The notes under the pieces are model-generated. The model was not told the origin of the DNA, made no database searches, and worked only from the letters and a program-made list of their open reading frames with translations. Shown in pieces: positions 25,536 to 34,336 of a stretch of 45,057 bases of DNA. Positions within the stretch are counted from its first letter, which is position 1, and each line of letters opens with the position of its first letter. The DNA is from Candidatus Ancillula glyptotermitis (GTDB lineage Bacteria > Actinomycetota > Actinomycetes > Actinomycetales > Bifidobacteriaceae). Where the stretch lies: assembly GCA_031268675.1 (NCBI GenBank), contig JAIRWY010000059.1:1-45057 (forward strand). The letters run 5' to 3'. The position numbers and the translations under genes were made by a program.

Positions 25536-27617
25536 CTATTTCGCTATAGCAATCGACTTTTTGGCAGCTTCAACTGTTGCATCAACGCTAATGCCAAATT
25601 CCTTATAAAGGATTGCAGGTGCTCCAGATGCGCCAAAATGTTCAATTGAAACAGGTACACCAGCATCACCTAGATATTTATACCAAGATAGTGCAATACC
25701 AGCTTCAATAGTTACACGCGCTTTTACAGATTTTGGCAATACAGATTCTTTATATTCATCACTTTGTTGTTCAAACCACTCAATTGATGGCATAGAAACG
25801 ACTCGTGCATTAATTCCACTACTAGCAAGCATTTCGCGAGCTTCAACTGCAATCTGCACCTCAGAACCAGTTGCAATTAGAATTACATCAGATTTACCAC
25901 TAGGAGCATCAAGTAGTATATAACCGCCTTTTGCAACACCTTCTGCACTTGTATATTCTCCATCACGCGGGAAAGTTGGCAAGTTTTGTCTACTAAGAAT
26001 TAGACCAACTGGTCGATCTTTAATCTTGATGATTTCGCGCCATGCAACTGCAACCTCATTTGCATCTGCTGGTCTAACAATGTCCAGACCTGGTATTGCA
26101 CGCATAGCAGTAAGATGTTCAATTGGCTGATGAGTTGGACCATCTTCTCCAACCGCAATAGAATCATGCGACCAAACGAAAATGGATGGAATTCCTTGTA
26201 ATGCAGCAATACGAGCGGAATCGCGCATGAAGTCTGCAAACTGGAAGAATGTTCCACCAAACGCCCTAGTTTTTCCACTAAGTACTATTCCGTTGATAAT
26301 CTGCCCCATAGCATGTTCGCGAATTCCGAAATGCAAAACGCGTCCATAAGGTGAAGTTTGCCAACTACCTGTTGAATTTTCCTCAGGTGCAAATGACTTT
26401 GCTCCACTAATAGTTGTATTATTTGAACCGCCTAAGTCAGCAGAACCGCCCCAAAATTCTGGTAGAACTTCAGCTAGCGCATTAATTACTTTACCTGATG
26501 ATGAACGCGTTGCAATAGACTCGCCTGCAGGAAATGAAGGAATTGCTTTCTCCCAACCATTTGGTAATTCATCTGCATAAAGACGGTCAAAAAGTCTGGC
26601 ATTTCCAGGGTTTTCTGCACGGAATTTTGCAAACTTTTGATTCCATTCATCTTGAAGTTTTGCGCCTTTTTGTGCAACTTTACGTGTATGCTCAAGAACT
26701 TCATCTGGTACAATAAAACTATCATTTGGATTAAAACCAAGCACTTCTTTTAGTCCAGCGACATTTGCTGTTCCTAATGCTGATCCATGTGAAGATGCAT
26801 CATTTGTCTTATTTGGAGTTGGCCAAGCAATGAGCGTTCTGAGTGATATAATTGAAGGTTTACCAGTTTCTGCCTTAGCTAGATCAATTGCATCATTAAG
26901 TGTTGTAACATCTTCTTTATATTCTGTGCCGCCATTTGTCCAATCTACTCGTTGTGTATGCCAGCCATATGCCTCATATCTTTTAAGAACATCTTCAGTA
27001 AAAGCGATATTCGTATCTCCTTCAATTGAGATGTGGTTATCATCCCAGATCACTATTATATTCCCAAGTTTCTGAAGACCTGCTAATGACGCAGCTTCAG
27101 ATGTAACACCTTCTTGGAGATCGCCATCACCAGCAATTACGAAGATGTTGTGATCAAATGGCGAAGTTCCAGGTGCAGCATCTGGGTCAAACAATCCGCG
27201 TTCATATCGTTGTGAATATGCGAAGCCAACTGCTGATGCTAAACCATGACCTAGTGGACCAGTTGTGATTTCAACCCCTTTTGTATGCTTGTATTCTGGA
27301 TGACCAGGAGTTAACGATCCATAAGTTCTAAAACTCTTTAAGTCATCTAGTTCCACTCCTGCACCAGAAAGGAAGAGTTGTATATATTGCGTAAGTGAAG
27401 AGTGTCCAATTGATAAAATAAACCTATCACGACCTGGCCAAAATGTGTCTTTTGGGTTGTGGCGCAAATGCTTTTGATACAGAAGATATGCAACAGGTGC
27501 TAGTGAAATTGCTGTTCCTGGATGCCCATTTCCAACCTTTTCTACTGCATCTGCAGCGAGTGCTTTTGCAACTTTTACAGCGTCATCATCAAGTTTTGTC
27601 CATTCAATACTTGCCAT
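25536..27617 (-). CDS. tkt: Transketolase
   Basis: This thiamine-diphosphate enzyme of 693 residues moves two-carbon units between sugar phosphates. Domains are in order: [10 protein letters not shown] and the cofactor motif [13 protein letters not shown], then the pyrimidine-binding domain with [15 protein letters not shown] and [23 protein letters not shown], then the C-terminal domain with [10 protein letters not shown]. The start is set at ATG 27617 because GAAAGGA lies upstream; the ORF-track start 57 bases earlier lies around the promoter. It opens the run tkt-glgC-FKBP-aroC-aroKB. Its product erythrose-4-phosphate feeds the shikimate pathway encoded downstream; in bifidobacteria the enzyme also serves the phosphoketolase shunt. 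Confidence 0.96.
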   Translation of the reverse strand: MASIEWTKLDDDAVKVAKALAADAVEKVGNGHPGTAISLAPVAYLLYQKHLRHNPKDTFWPGRDRFILSIGHSSLTQYIQLFLSGAGVELDDLKSFRTYGSLTPGHPEYKHTKGVEITTGPLGHGLASAVGFAYSQRYERGLFDPDAAPGTSPFDHNIFVIAGDGDLQEGVTSEAASLAGLQKLGNIIVIWDDNHISIEGDTNIAFTEDVLKRYEAYGWHTQRVDWTNGGTEYKEDVTTLNDAIDLAKAETGKPSIISLRTLIAWPTPNKTNDASSHGSALGTANVAGLKEVLGFNPNDSFIVPDEVLEHTRKVAQKGAKLQDEWNQKFAKFRAENPGNARLFDRLYADELPNGWEKAIPSFPAGESIATRSSSGKVINALAEVLPEFWGGSADLGGSNNTTISGAKSFAPEENSTGSWQTSPYGRVLHFGIREHAMGQIINGIVLSGKTRAFGGTFFQFADFMRDSARIAALQGIPSIFVWSHDSIAVGEDGPTHQPIEHLTAMRAIPGLDIVRPADANEVAVAWREIIKIKDRPVGLILSRQNLPTFPRDGEYTSAEGVAKGGYILLDAPSGKSDVILIATGSEVQIAVEAREMLASSGINARVVSMPSIEWFEQQSDEYKESVLPKSVKARVTIEAGIALSWYKYLGDAGVPVSIEHFGASGAPAILYKEFGISVDATVEAAKKSIAIAK

Positions 27618-27645
27618 GTTTAATCCTTTCGTTCCATCTATATGC

Positions 27646-27714
27646 ATTATACCATAAATATACTTATTGTGCATGTGGTTTTTGTGTTCTGAGCAAATTA
27701 CAATGTGCTATAAT
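27646..27714. promoter_or_regulatory. Divergent promoters: tkt (-) and glycosyltransferase (+)
   Basis: On the minus strand ATGG-TATAAT (complement at 27646-27651) serves tkt, giving a leader of about 22 bases with GAAAGGA. On the plus strand TGTGC-TATAAT (27704-27714, -10 at 27709-27714) ends six bases before the GTG at 27721, so that mRNA is predicted leaderless. Neither has a good -35; both have a TGN extended -10. Confidence 0.65.
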
Positions 27715-27720
27715 AGTTAT

Positions 27721-28422
27721 GTGGGAAAGATTACCTATGACGATGTGGCAATTATTATTCCAGTGTATTGTGATATTATGGTACGCGATGTTGTTAATGC
27801 TATAGATGATAAATTCACTACGATTATATGCGTGAATGATGGATCACCTGGTACTGATGTGTCAGATGCGATTCGTTCTACGCGCGCAAAACTAGTTGAG
27901 CACTCTGTTAATTTAGGGCAAGGTGCAGCAATTCAAACTGGTGTAGATTTCGCACTTCTTGATGAAAATATCAACTATTTTGTTACGTTCGATGCTGATG
28001 GACAACATCAAATTAAAGATGTTGAGCGCCTTGTTAATCGCATGAAATCCGACCCAAGCTTGGATATTGTTCTAGGTTCAAGATTTTTAGGGTCTGCGCA
28101 GAATATCACATGGCTAAAACACGCAATGCTTAAATTTGCAATAGTTTTTTCAAATATTACTTCTGGAATTCGATTAACAGATACACACAACGGATTGCGA
28201 GTTTTTAATAGAAAAGTTGGAAATGACTTGAAGATTCATATGCCCGATTTTTCACACGCATCAGAAATTCTGTTGAAGATAAGTTCCAATAACTGGAAAT
28301 ATGCAGAAGAACCTGTGACCATTTTATATTCAGAACATTCAAAGAAAAACGGACAAAGTATAATAAATGCCATCAATATTGTTTTTGATGTCATACTGTC
28401 AAAGATTAGTGGGAGGTTCTGA
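27721..28422 (+). CDS. GT2-family glycosyltransferase
   Basis: This 233-residue enzyme belongs to the dolichol-phosphate-mannose-synthase-like branch of family 2. The amino end VAIIIPVYCD, the NDGS motif (CVNDGSPGT), NLGQGAAIQTG, and the metal-binding DADGQH are all present, with GSRFLGS and an THNGLRVF segment later. It has no clear C-terminal membrane helices of its own. The GTG at 27721 is chosen over the ORF-track start because the TATAAT lies inside the longer version. The next gene encodes a DUF2304 membrane protein overlapping by one base. Such pairs usually transfer a sugar to a polyprenyl phosphate or glycolipid at the membrane. The sugar and acceptor are unknown. Confidence 0.88.
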   Translation: MGKITYDDVAIIIPVYCDIMVRDVVNAIDDKFTTIICVNDGSPGTDVSDAIRSTRAKLVEHSVNLGQGAAIQTGVDFALLDENINYFVTFDADGQHQIKDVERLVNRMKSDPSLDIVLGSRFLGSAQNITWLKHAMLKFAIVFSNITSGIRLTDTHNGLRVFNRKVGNDLKIHMPDFSHASEILLKISSNNWKYAEEPVTILYSEHSKKNGQSIINAINIVFDVILSKISGRF

Positions 28423-28799
28423 TGATAATTAAGATTCTGTTACTTGCGGTAGTTTTTGCGCTCGCAGTTAGTGCATTGCGTATAAAAAAAGAGGTACATT
28501 CAGGTGCTATAAAGAAAATCGGTTTCATTCTACTACTATTTGGTGGAATTCTTGCCATTTTAGAGCCAGATTTAGTAACTTATGTTGCAAATGCAGTTGG
28601 AGTTGGGCGTGGAACTGACCTTGTGTTCTATATATTTGCAGTTGCATTTTTATTTCAGATTATCAATAGTTATGAGGGACATAAGCGCAATGATGAAAAA
28701 ATTACTGAGCTAGTGCGTAAAATTGCGCTTATGGAGGCTTGTGAACACTACAAAAAGAAAGATACACAACTAAATACAGTTGATAATAATTCAAATTGA
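28422..28799 (+). CDS. DUF2304-family small membrane protein
   Basis: This 125-residue protein has three hydrophobic segments (about 1-19, 32-58 and 67-82). Its charged C-terminus, about 85-125, is helical in appearance (EGHKRNDEKITELVRKIALME). Layout and position directly after a GT2 glycosyltransferase match the DUF2304 family, a common companion of these enzymes; its function is not established. The ATG overlaps the TGA of the glycosyltransferase by one base, so expression is coupled. It probably anchors the glycosyltransferase to the membrane, which is inference. Confidence 0.75.
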   Translation: MIIKILLLAVVFALAVSALRIKKEVHSGAIKKIGFILLLFGGILAILEPDLVTYVANAVGVGRGTDLVFYIFAVAFLFQIINSYEGHKRNDEKITELVRKIALMEACEHYKKKDTQLNTVDNNSN

Positions 28800-28823
28800 A
28801 GGGATTTCTAATGATAAGTAGTG

Positions 28824-28829
28824 TATAAT
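28824..28829 (+). promoter_or_regulatory. Leaderless -10 of the antiporter gene
   Basis: TATAAT at 28824-28829 is followed by six bases (ATATAT) and the ATG at 28836. The GTG start listed in the ORF track (28821) overlaps this box and is unlikely. No good -35 is visible. Confidence 0.55.
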
Positions 28830-28835
28830 ATATAT

Positions 28836-30473
28836 ATGATTTCCAGTTATTTAATACTTCTAATCTTCTTAAGCTTGGTGTTTAACGCAGTTGCTCGTAG
28901 ATTGAAGTTTCCGCCTGAGCTGTTTCTGGTGGTTGTTTCTGGTGCGATTTCATTCATTCCGTTCGTTCCTAGATTCACGATTGATGGATATAGTTTACTG
29001 GAGATTATTTTACCACCACTTCTTTTTTCTGCTGCTCGCAATTTGTCTGCTTATAAGTTTCGTAAAATGCGCTGGCCCATTATATATCTTGGGTTTTTCA
29101 TGACATTTATAACTGCTTTAATTGTGGCAGTTACGATTTCTGCACTTGTTGGATTCATGACATTTACATCTGGTTTAATTCTTGGTGCTGTTATTGCTCC
29201 TCCAGATGCAGTATCTGCGGTTTCAATAGGCAAGAAATTGGGACTTCCAGAACGTGTAATGGTGATATTAACGGGGGAGAGTTTAATAAATGATGCGGCT
29301 GCATTGACTATATTCTCATTTGCAGTAGCAGAGTCATATGGAAATGAAAGTTTTATTCAATCACCAGCATTGTTATTTTTGTGGACATGTCTAGTTGGTG
29401 CATTTATCGGGATTTTCGCTGGAGTTCTTGCAATTGCAGTTCGTAGAATACTTAAGGAGCCGAATATTATTGCAATTTTTACCGCAATAGTGCCTTTTGC
29501 AGTTTATGTTTCTTGTGAGCATGTGCATGCATCTGGAGTTTTAGGTGTTGTTACTGCTGGATTTGTAATTGAAAAAACTACTTTTAGGTCAACTTATTCA
29601 ACTAGACTTCAAGAAAAAACACTTTGGCGCTCAATTGAAATGCTTTTTGACTCGTTTGTTTTTGCATACATCGGATTGCAGTTCAGGTTTATAATAACTG
29701 ATTTGATTGATTCTGGATTAGATGAAATTAAAATTACAGTGTACGGTTTTTTGGTGCTTTTAATTGCTATTCTAATTCGCCCGATTGGACTACTTGGTTA
29801 TGCGGCAACTAAGAACATTTGGTACCGACTGCATTTGAAACGTCTTAGGCATTTCGTCTCTTTATCAAAAAATAGGACTACTATATCGGAGTTTGGTGAT
29901 ACACCAGTTACTTGGCGTGAATATATTATCTTGTCTTGGACAGGTATGCGCGGAGTTGTTACATTAGCAACTGCCTCAGCTGTGCCTACAATTGCTGAAA
30001 TTAGTCATGAATCAGCAGAATTTAAAACACGCGTGTTCATTCAGGTAATAAGTTTAATTGTTGCAGTTGGAACACTTTTGTTGCAAGGTCTTACTTTGCC
30101 GTTTTTGACTAAGAAGATTTTAAATACGGAAAAGATGGTTACTCCAGAACAAGACCCACTAAATGGCGAGTGGGCAAAGGCGCGCAAATTGATGGAGGCA
30201 GCTGCATTGAGGGTTATAGATGCAGAATATGAAGCAAATCCAAATACATTTGATAAGGAGCGCGTGGAGATGGTATGGCGAAATCTTGATGTAGTGACAA
30301 CTCTCAAGAATAGGAAGGATATTTCATTTATGTCCAAGTTGTTACTGGAAATAGTTGAAGCACAACGAGAAGATATACAAAGTGCAGCAAGAAACCGAGA
30401 AATACATCCAGATGTTGCAAGAGAATATCTGGACAGTATAGACTATAAGCTGATTGGCTACAGAATGTCTTAA
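28836..30473 (+). CDS. CPA1-family Na+(K+)/H+ antiporter
   Basis: This 545-residue inner-membrane protein exchanges sodium or potassium for protons, for pH and ion balance. About twelve hydrophobic helices are visible. The family signatures LGAVIAPPDAVSA and GESLINDAAALTIFSF, which hold the conserved transport-site Asp residues, are intact. GMRGVVTLATA lies near residue 370. A hydrophilic cytoplasmic C-terminus (about 450-545) ends the protein. The start is ATG 28836. It is convergent with the histidine kinase gene, with four bases between the stops and no terminator visible. Confidence 0.9.
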   Translation: MISSYLILLIFLSLVFNAVARRLKFPPELFLVVVSGAISFIPFVPRFTIDGYSLLEIILPPLLFSAARNLSAYKFRKMRWPIIYLGFFMTFITALIVAVTISALVGFMTFTSGLILGAVIAPPDAVSAVSIGKKLGLPERVMVILTGESLINDAAALTIFSFAVAESYGNESFIQSPALLFLWTCLVGAFIGIFAGVLAIAVRRILKEPNIIAIFTAIVPFAVYVSCEHVHASGVLGVVTAGFVIEKTTFRSTYSTRLQEKTLWRSIEMLFDSFVFAYIGLQFRFIITDLIDSGLDEIKITVYGFLVLLIAILIRPIGLLGYAATKNIWYRLHLKRLRHFVSLSKNRTTISEFGDTPVTWREYIILSWTGMRGVVTLATASAVPTIAEISHESAEFKTRVFIQVISLIVAVGTLLLQGLTLPFLTKKILNTEKMVTPEQDPLNGEWAKARKLMEAAALRVIDAEYEANPNTFDKERVEMVWRNLDVVTTLKNRKDISFMSKLLLEIVEAQREDIQSAARNREIHPDVAREYLDSIDYKLIGYRMS

Positions 30474-30477
30474 AGTG

Positions 30478-31575
30478 CTATTTAGATTTCAGGTTGCTGT
30501 TTAGAATGATAGTTTGCGTTAATCCACCACCTGGAGTTTGTGCTGCATATACAATACCGTTGTTTTGCTCAACAATTTCCTTAACAATGCTAAGACCTAA
30601 TCCAGTACCAGCATTATCCCTACTGCGTCCCTTATCTTTTGTCCAGAATCTATTGAACATGATTTTCATATCTTCTTCTGTTAATCCTGCACCATGATCA
30701 ATAAACTCAATTTTCACACGATTACCTATTGTAGATATTGCAACTTCAGTCGGAGATCCTTCTGGAGTATATTTATATATATTCTGCGCTAGATTCGTAA
30801 AAGCCCTAGATATTTGAGATTCATTTCCAAATACTATAACTTCTTGTTCAATAGCATTGATTTTAATACAACGCTTAGGGTATAAAAAGTTCAACTCTTC
30901 AAAAATCCCAGAAATTACTGGAATTAAATTGAAATGTTTATGAATTAACTTCTCATGGTTATCTAGTTTTGCTACTACTAATAAATCATTTACTAAAGCT
31001 TCCATTCTCTTCGCATTATTATGGATTTTTTCAATTGTCTGATTTGCATCTTCTATTCGTTCCTCAAGCGGTGTGTTTGCTGTATTTTTCATTTTTATCT
31101 TGTGGAGTTCAGTGTATCCGACCAAAACTGACAAAGGTGTACGTAATTCATGACTAGCATCAGAGACAAAAGTTTTTAGTTTAAGCAATCCTTCTTTAAT
31201 TTGTTGTACAGATCTTTTCTGAACTATGTATGATACTACAGCGCCAATAATTGATATGGATATAAAAGTAATAACCATAAACACCAGTAGTGTAGATTTC
31301 AAATCATTAGTTGTATCAGTCAGAAGTTCTTCATCATTTTTCCTAATTAGAGCGGGATTCAAGAAAGCAGCTTCACCATGATTACGAATAGTAATTTTTC
31401 TCTTAAGTAGTTCATCGTTCATTTTGCCTGATATAACAATATATGTTATAGTAGACATAATGGACATACCTATTACTAAAAGAGTTGTTGTAGTATATGT
31501 TATACGTAAATTTAATGGCAGATTTCTCCATTTCTCCTTAAGCTTGACTCCCAGAACTCTAATCTTAAGAATCAT
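30478..31575 (-). CDS. Membrane histidine kinase of a two-component system
   Basis: This 365-residue sensor has two membrane helices (about 28-50 and 95-118) enclosing a small extracytoplasmic loop of about 45 residues. Autophosphorylation is at His142 (SHELRTP). The ATP-binding domain has an N-box FTNLAQNIYKYTPEG and a G-box GTGLGLSIV. The sensing loop is short and there is no HAMP domain that I can recognise. The ATG overlaps the response regulator stop by four bases. The signal is unknown; the co-transcribed TPM-domain protein suggests an envelope signal. Confidence 0.93.
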   Translation of the reverse strand: MILKIRVLGVKLKEKWRNLPLNLRITYTTTTLLVIGMSIMSTITYIVISGKMNDELLKRKITIRNHGEAAFLNPALIRKNDEELLTDTTNDLKSTLLVFMVITFISISIIGAVVSYIVQKRSVQQIKEGLLKLKTFVSDASHELRTPLSVLVGYTELHKIKMKNTANTPLEERIEDANQTIEKIHNNAKRMEALVNDLLVVAKLDNHEKLIHKHFNLIPVISGIFEELNFLYPKRCIKINAIEQEVIVFGNESQISRAFTNLAQNIYKYTPEGSPTEVAISTIGNRVKIEFIDHGAGLTEEDMKIMFNRFWTKDKGRSRDNAGTGLGLSIVKEIVEQNNGIVYAAQTPGGGLTQTIILNSNLKSK

Positions 31576-32264
31576 CGAATCATATATCCTGCAGAACGCT
31601 TAGTGATTATCAATTTTGGTTTACCCTCAAATGAGTCAACTTTCTTTCTTAAGTAGGAAATATATGCTTCAATTACTGAAAAATCCGAACTCCAATCATT
31701 GTCCCACACTTCATCAAGTATCTGTCTCTTTGTTATAATTCTACCAGAATTAAGTGCTAAATACAATAATAATTCATATTCACGAGGAGAAAGTTCTATT
31801 ATGGTGTCGCCACGATATACTTCATGCGTTGCTGTGTCAATAATCAGATCTTGAATTTCAATTCTTTCTGTAGAGTTGATTTTTTCTTCTTCTGCCAGTT
31901 TTCCATGATTTGCTTGGACCTTAACTCTTGCAATTAGTTCTTCAATACTGAATGGTTTCACCAAATAATCATCTGCGCCCAGTGTTAAACCGTGTACCTT
32001 ATTATCGGTAGAATCCTTTGCAGTTAAAAATATTACAGGAGTTGTAATCTTCATGTCTCTTAAGCGGGTTACCATTGTAAAACCATCAAAATCTGGTAGC
32101 ATAACATCGCATATAATAACATCAAAATCTCCGTTAACTGCCAAATCAAGTCCTTCTTGCGAGTTCTTTGCCCCAGTCAATTCAAAACCTGCAAACTCAA
32201 ATGAGTTCTTAAGTAGTTCTAAAATGTCAGGTTCATCGTCTATCGCTAATACCTTTATTCCCAT
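31572..32264 (-). CDS. OmpR/PhoB-family response regulator
   Basis: This 230-residue DNA-binding regulator has a receiver domain (about 1-115) with the acidic pair Asp9-Asp10, phosphorylation site Asp53 (ICDVMLP), Thr81 and Lys103 (LVKPF). A winged-helix output domain (about 130-228) has the ELSPREYELLLYLALNSGR segment. It precedes the histidine kinase with a four-base overlap and follows the TPM-domain gene after 16 bases. GAAAGG lies upstream of the ATG. Proteins of this class bind 11-bp direct repeats; the repeat at 6450-6471 has that form but no link has been shown. Confidence 0.95.
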   Translation of the reverse strand: MGIKVLAIDDEPDILELLKNSFEFAGFELTGAKNSQEGLDLAVNGDFDVIICDVMLPDFDGFTMVTRLRDMKITTPVIFLTAKDSTDNKVHGLTLGADDYLVKPFSIEELIARVKVQANHGKLAEEEKINSTERIEIQDLIIDTATHEVYRGDTIIELSPREYELLLYLALNSGRIITKRQILDEVWDNDWSSDFSVIEAYISYLRKKVDSFEGKPKLIITKRSAGYMIR

Positions 32265-32280
32265 ATTTATTGCCTTTCTA

Positions 32281-33786
32281 TTATTTCTTAAACCGGTCTA
32301 GGAAACCACGAGATTCATTTGAGTAGTATTTATTATACAACTCTTGTGAACTTCTTGTGTGGTTTCTACTTACATTTGTACTTGTATCAATTCCAATTGG
32401 TTGATAAATTGTTTGTGCATCATTGAGATGTGCATTCGCTTCATTTACTGATTTATCATGCTTCGCAGCTTGTCCATCGGAATAATAACTACCATACAAA
32501 AATCTTGAAGCAGATCTTGTGTAGTAATCTCCATAAATTTCTTTTGTTGAAACACTACGAGCCGATGCCGATGCAGTTGGAGTGCTTAAAGCAACATTAT
32601 CCTTTGATATTCCATACTGATCATATAAAGCATCCAGTCGGAATTTTGAAGTAGATTTTTGCTTCATTGCGGTTAAATTGCTAGTATCAGTATTTTGAGT
32701 TGTGGTATAATTTTTGCCACTAGACTCAATTTCTTGTAGTATATCATTGAAACTTTCCGAATAATTTGCTTCATTTTGCCTTGTTGTTGTGTAATTATTC
32801 AAAATAACGGCATCGTTAGAGGCAGAAGTAGCTACAGGTATTGCAGCAGATGACAGGGGTTGCGACTGCAGTTGTAAATATTGTTCAGTTGATGTTGGTG
32901 AACTAGAATATGAACTAGACCATGTATTTTGCAAATTGTTGCTATTTAAACTACTATTTTGTGCATTATACTGCAAATTTGGTGAATACTGTACAGGAGT
33001 ATTTGATACTGCATATGCACTCTGGGTAATAGGAGTAGTTATATAACTGCCATTTACTTGGGGTTGAAGATTTATGGATGATATATCCTCATATTTAGCG
33101 ATTTCTTCTATCTCTTTCTCCTTTTTGATGCGCCTAACCATTGAAAAGACAAGATAACCAACAAGTGTTAAAAATAGTGGAATTACTATAAAGTAACCGA
33201 TTTTACTATCGCTAGATAGGATTTGCCTCTGAACTGATTCACAAAACTTTAGCGCTGCTTTTCCCCATTCTCCTTGTTGAAGTGACACCATAGTTGCATT
33301 AGTTATTATATCCAGATTTTTTTGTTTCAGATAATGTGACTCACTAGAAACATACACAACCATCTCATGTTTAGTCGTTGCAACTGCAAGAACAATATCA
33401 TCTACACCAAGATTTGAAGTTTTTGCAACTGAATCAACCCAATCATTTGCATCAATTGCACCGTCTTTGTTTATATCTTCAGTTATTCCGTCAAAACTAG
33501 GAACGAAAATAATCCACAGATTTTGATTTGTTTTGTTCTTCACTTCCTTTATCGAGTCGTATAACTGAGTTTTTTTATCAGAAAGAGTATTCTGAGGATC
33601 GGTAATTGAATCTTGCAATTTCATCGGCTCAACTGCATGAGCATTTCGGACTGAAGGATGTAGACAAAATGATGTAAAAACAACAAGCAAAAAGGTAAAT
33701 GCACACACAAAGAACCGAATGCTAAGCAACCTTTTGCTAAGCATCCACTTTTGAGTGGTCTTCCTATTCGTCAGACTAATTTTCAC
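32281..33786 (-). CDS. TPM-domain membrane protein with an EF-hand-like loop and a Ser/Asn/Gln-rich cytoplasmic tail
   Basis: This 501-residue protein has a signal peptide (about 18-50, ending NAHA), then an extracytoplasmic TPM domain (TLP18.3/Psb32/MOLO-1, about 55-190). Within it, DINKDGAIDAND (about 104-115) matches the 12-residue EF-hand/dockerin calcium-loop pattern. A membrane helix (about 197-218) leads to a basic stretch and a long low-complexity tail rich in Ser, Asn, Gln, Tyr and Thr. The GTG start at 33786 is preferred over the ORF-track 33864 because AAAGGGG precedes it and a hydrophobic signal follows. It is first in a run with the response regulator and kinase. Function is unknown; TPM domains act in membrane protein turnover or assembly in other organisms. 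Confidence 0.8.
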   Translation of the reverse strand: MKISLTNRKTTQKWMLSKRLLSIRFFVCAFTFLLVVFTSFCLHPSVRNAHAVEPMKLQDSITDPQNTLSDKKTQLYDSIKEVKNKTNQNLWIIFVPSFDGITEDINKDGAIDANDWVDSVAKTSNLGVDDIVLAVATTKHEMVVYVSSESHYLKQKNLDIITNATMVSLQQGEWGKAALKFCESVQRQILSSDSKIGYFIVIPLFLTLVGYLVFSMVRRIKKEKEIEEIAKYEDISSINLQPQVNGSYITTPITQSAYAVSNTPVQYSPNLQYNAQNSSLNSNNLQNTWSSSYSSSPTSTEQYLQLQSQPLSSAAIPVATSASNDAVILNNYTTTRQNEANYSESFNDILQEIESSGKNYTTTQNTDTSNLTAMKQKSTSKFRLDALYDQYGISKDNVALSTPTASASARSVSTKEIYGDYYTRSASRFLYGSYYSDGQAAKHDKSVNEANAHLNDAQTIYQPIGIDTSTNVSRNHTRSSQELYNKYYSNESRGFLDRFKK

Positions 33787-33852
33787 ATCCCCTTTCTGGA
33801 TATACAGATTCTGCTCACTAACTTCTTGGTACAAACCAATAACTAAATTATT

Positions 33853-33984
33853 AGTATACCACAACTTAGTATATCACAAATATTAGTAAAATGCAAATGT
33901 TTTTATAAAATTTACATGTTATTTTCAAATTTTTCAGTATATGTTTATAATAATTTGTCTAATCAGTCCAATATGTGCTATAAT
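33853..33984. promoter_or_regulatory. Divergent promoters of the TPM/two-component operon (-) and thioredoxin (+)
   Basis: On the minus strand TTGTGG-TATACT (complement at 33853-33858) and a second TATACT (33868-33873) could start the TPM transcript, giving a leader of about 60-80 bases. On the plus strand TTGTCT (33955-33960), 18 bases and TATAAT (33979-33984) preceded by TGc form the thioredoxin promoter. The thioredoxin mRNA has a short leader with AAGGAG before its ATG. Confidence 0.65.
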
Positions 33985-34010
33985 TATACTAGTTTAATAA
34001 GGAGATGTAG

Positions 34011-34313
34011 ATGGCAACAATTAGTGTAGACCCTAAAGAACTTGAAGAATTGGCTAAGGGTGCTAAGACGGTTATAGTCGATTTTTGGGCACCTTGGTGT
34101 GGTCCGTGTCGTCATTTTGGACCACTCTTTGAGCAGGTGTCTGAGCAACATACTGATACTGTTTTTGTAAAGGTAAATGTTGATGAATATCAGAGTTTCG
34201 CTGCTGAAAACGCAATAATGTCAATTCCAACTATTTGGATTTTCAAAGACGGTAAAAAGGTGTATAATAAACCTGGTAGTCTTAACTTCTCGCAGTTAGA
34301 GGAATTGCTTTAA
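34011..34313 (+). CDS. trxA: Thioredoxin
   Basis: This 100-residue cytoplasmic protein reduces disulfides. The active site WCGPC has Cys30 and Cys33, and the cis-Pro lies in SIPTIWIF (about residue 76). AAGGAG precedes the ATG by eight bases. There is no signal peptide. It is followed 23 bases later by glmS. Thioredoxin reductase is not in the window. The DsbA-like protein at 1027 is separate and exported. Confidence 0.95.
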   Translation: MATISVDPKELEELAKGAKTVIVDFWAPWCGPCRHFGPLFEQVSEQHTDTVFVKVNVDEYQSFAAENAIMSIPTIWIFKDGKKVYNKPGSLNFSQLEELL

Positions 34314-34336
34314 GAGAAGAGGAAACGGAGTTCAAA

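Noticed and set aside
34314-34336. glmS ribozyme upstream of glmS
   Set aside because: Only 23 bases separate trxA and glmS, which is far too short for the ribozyme.
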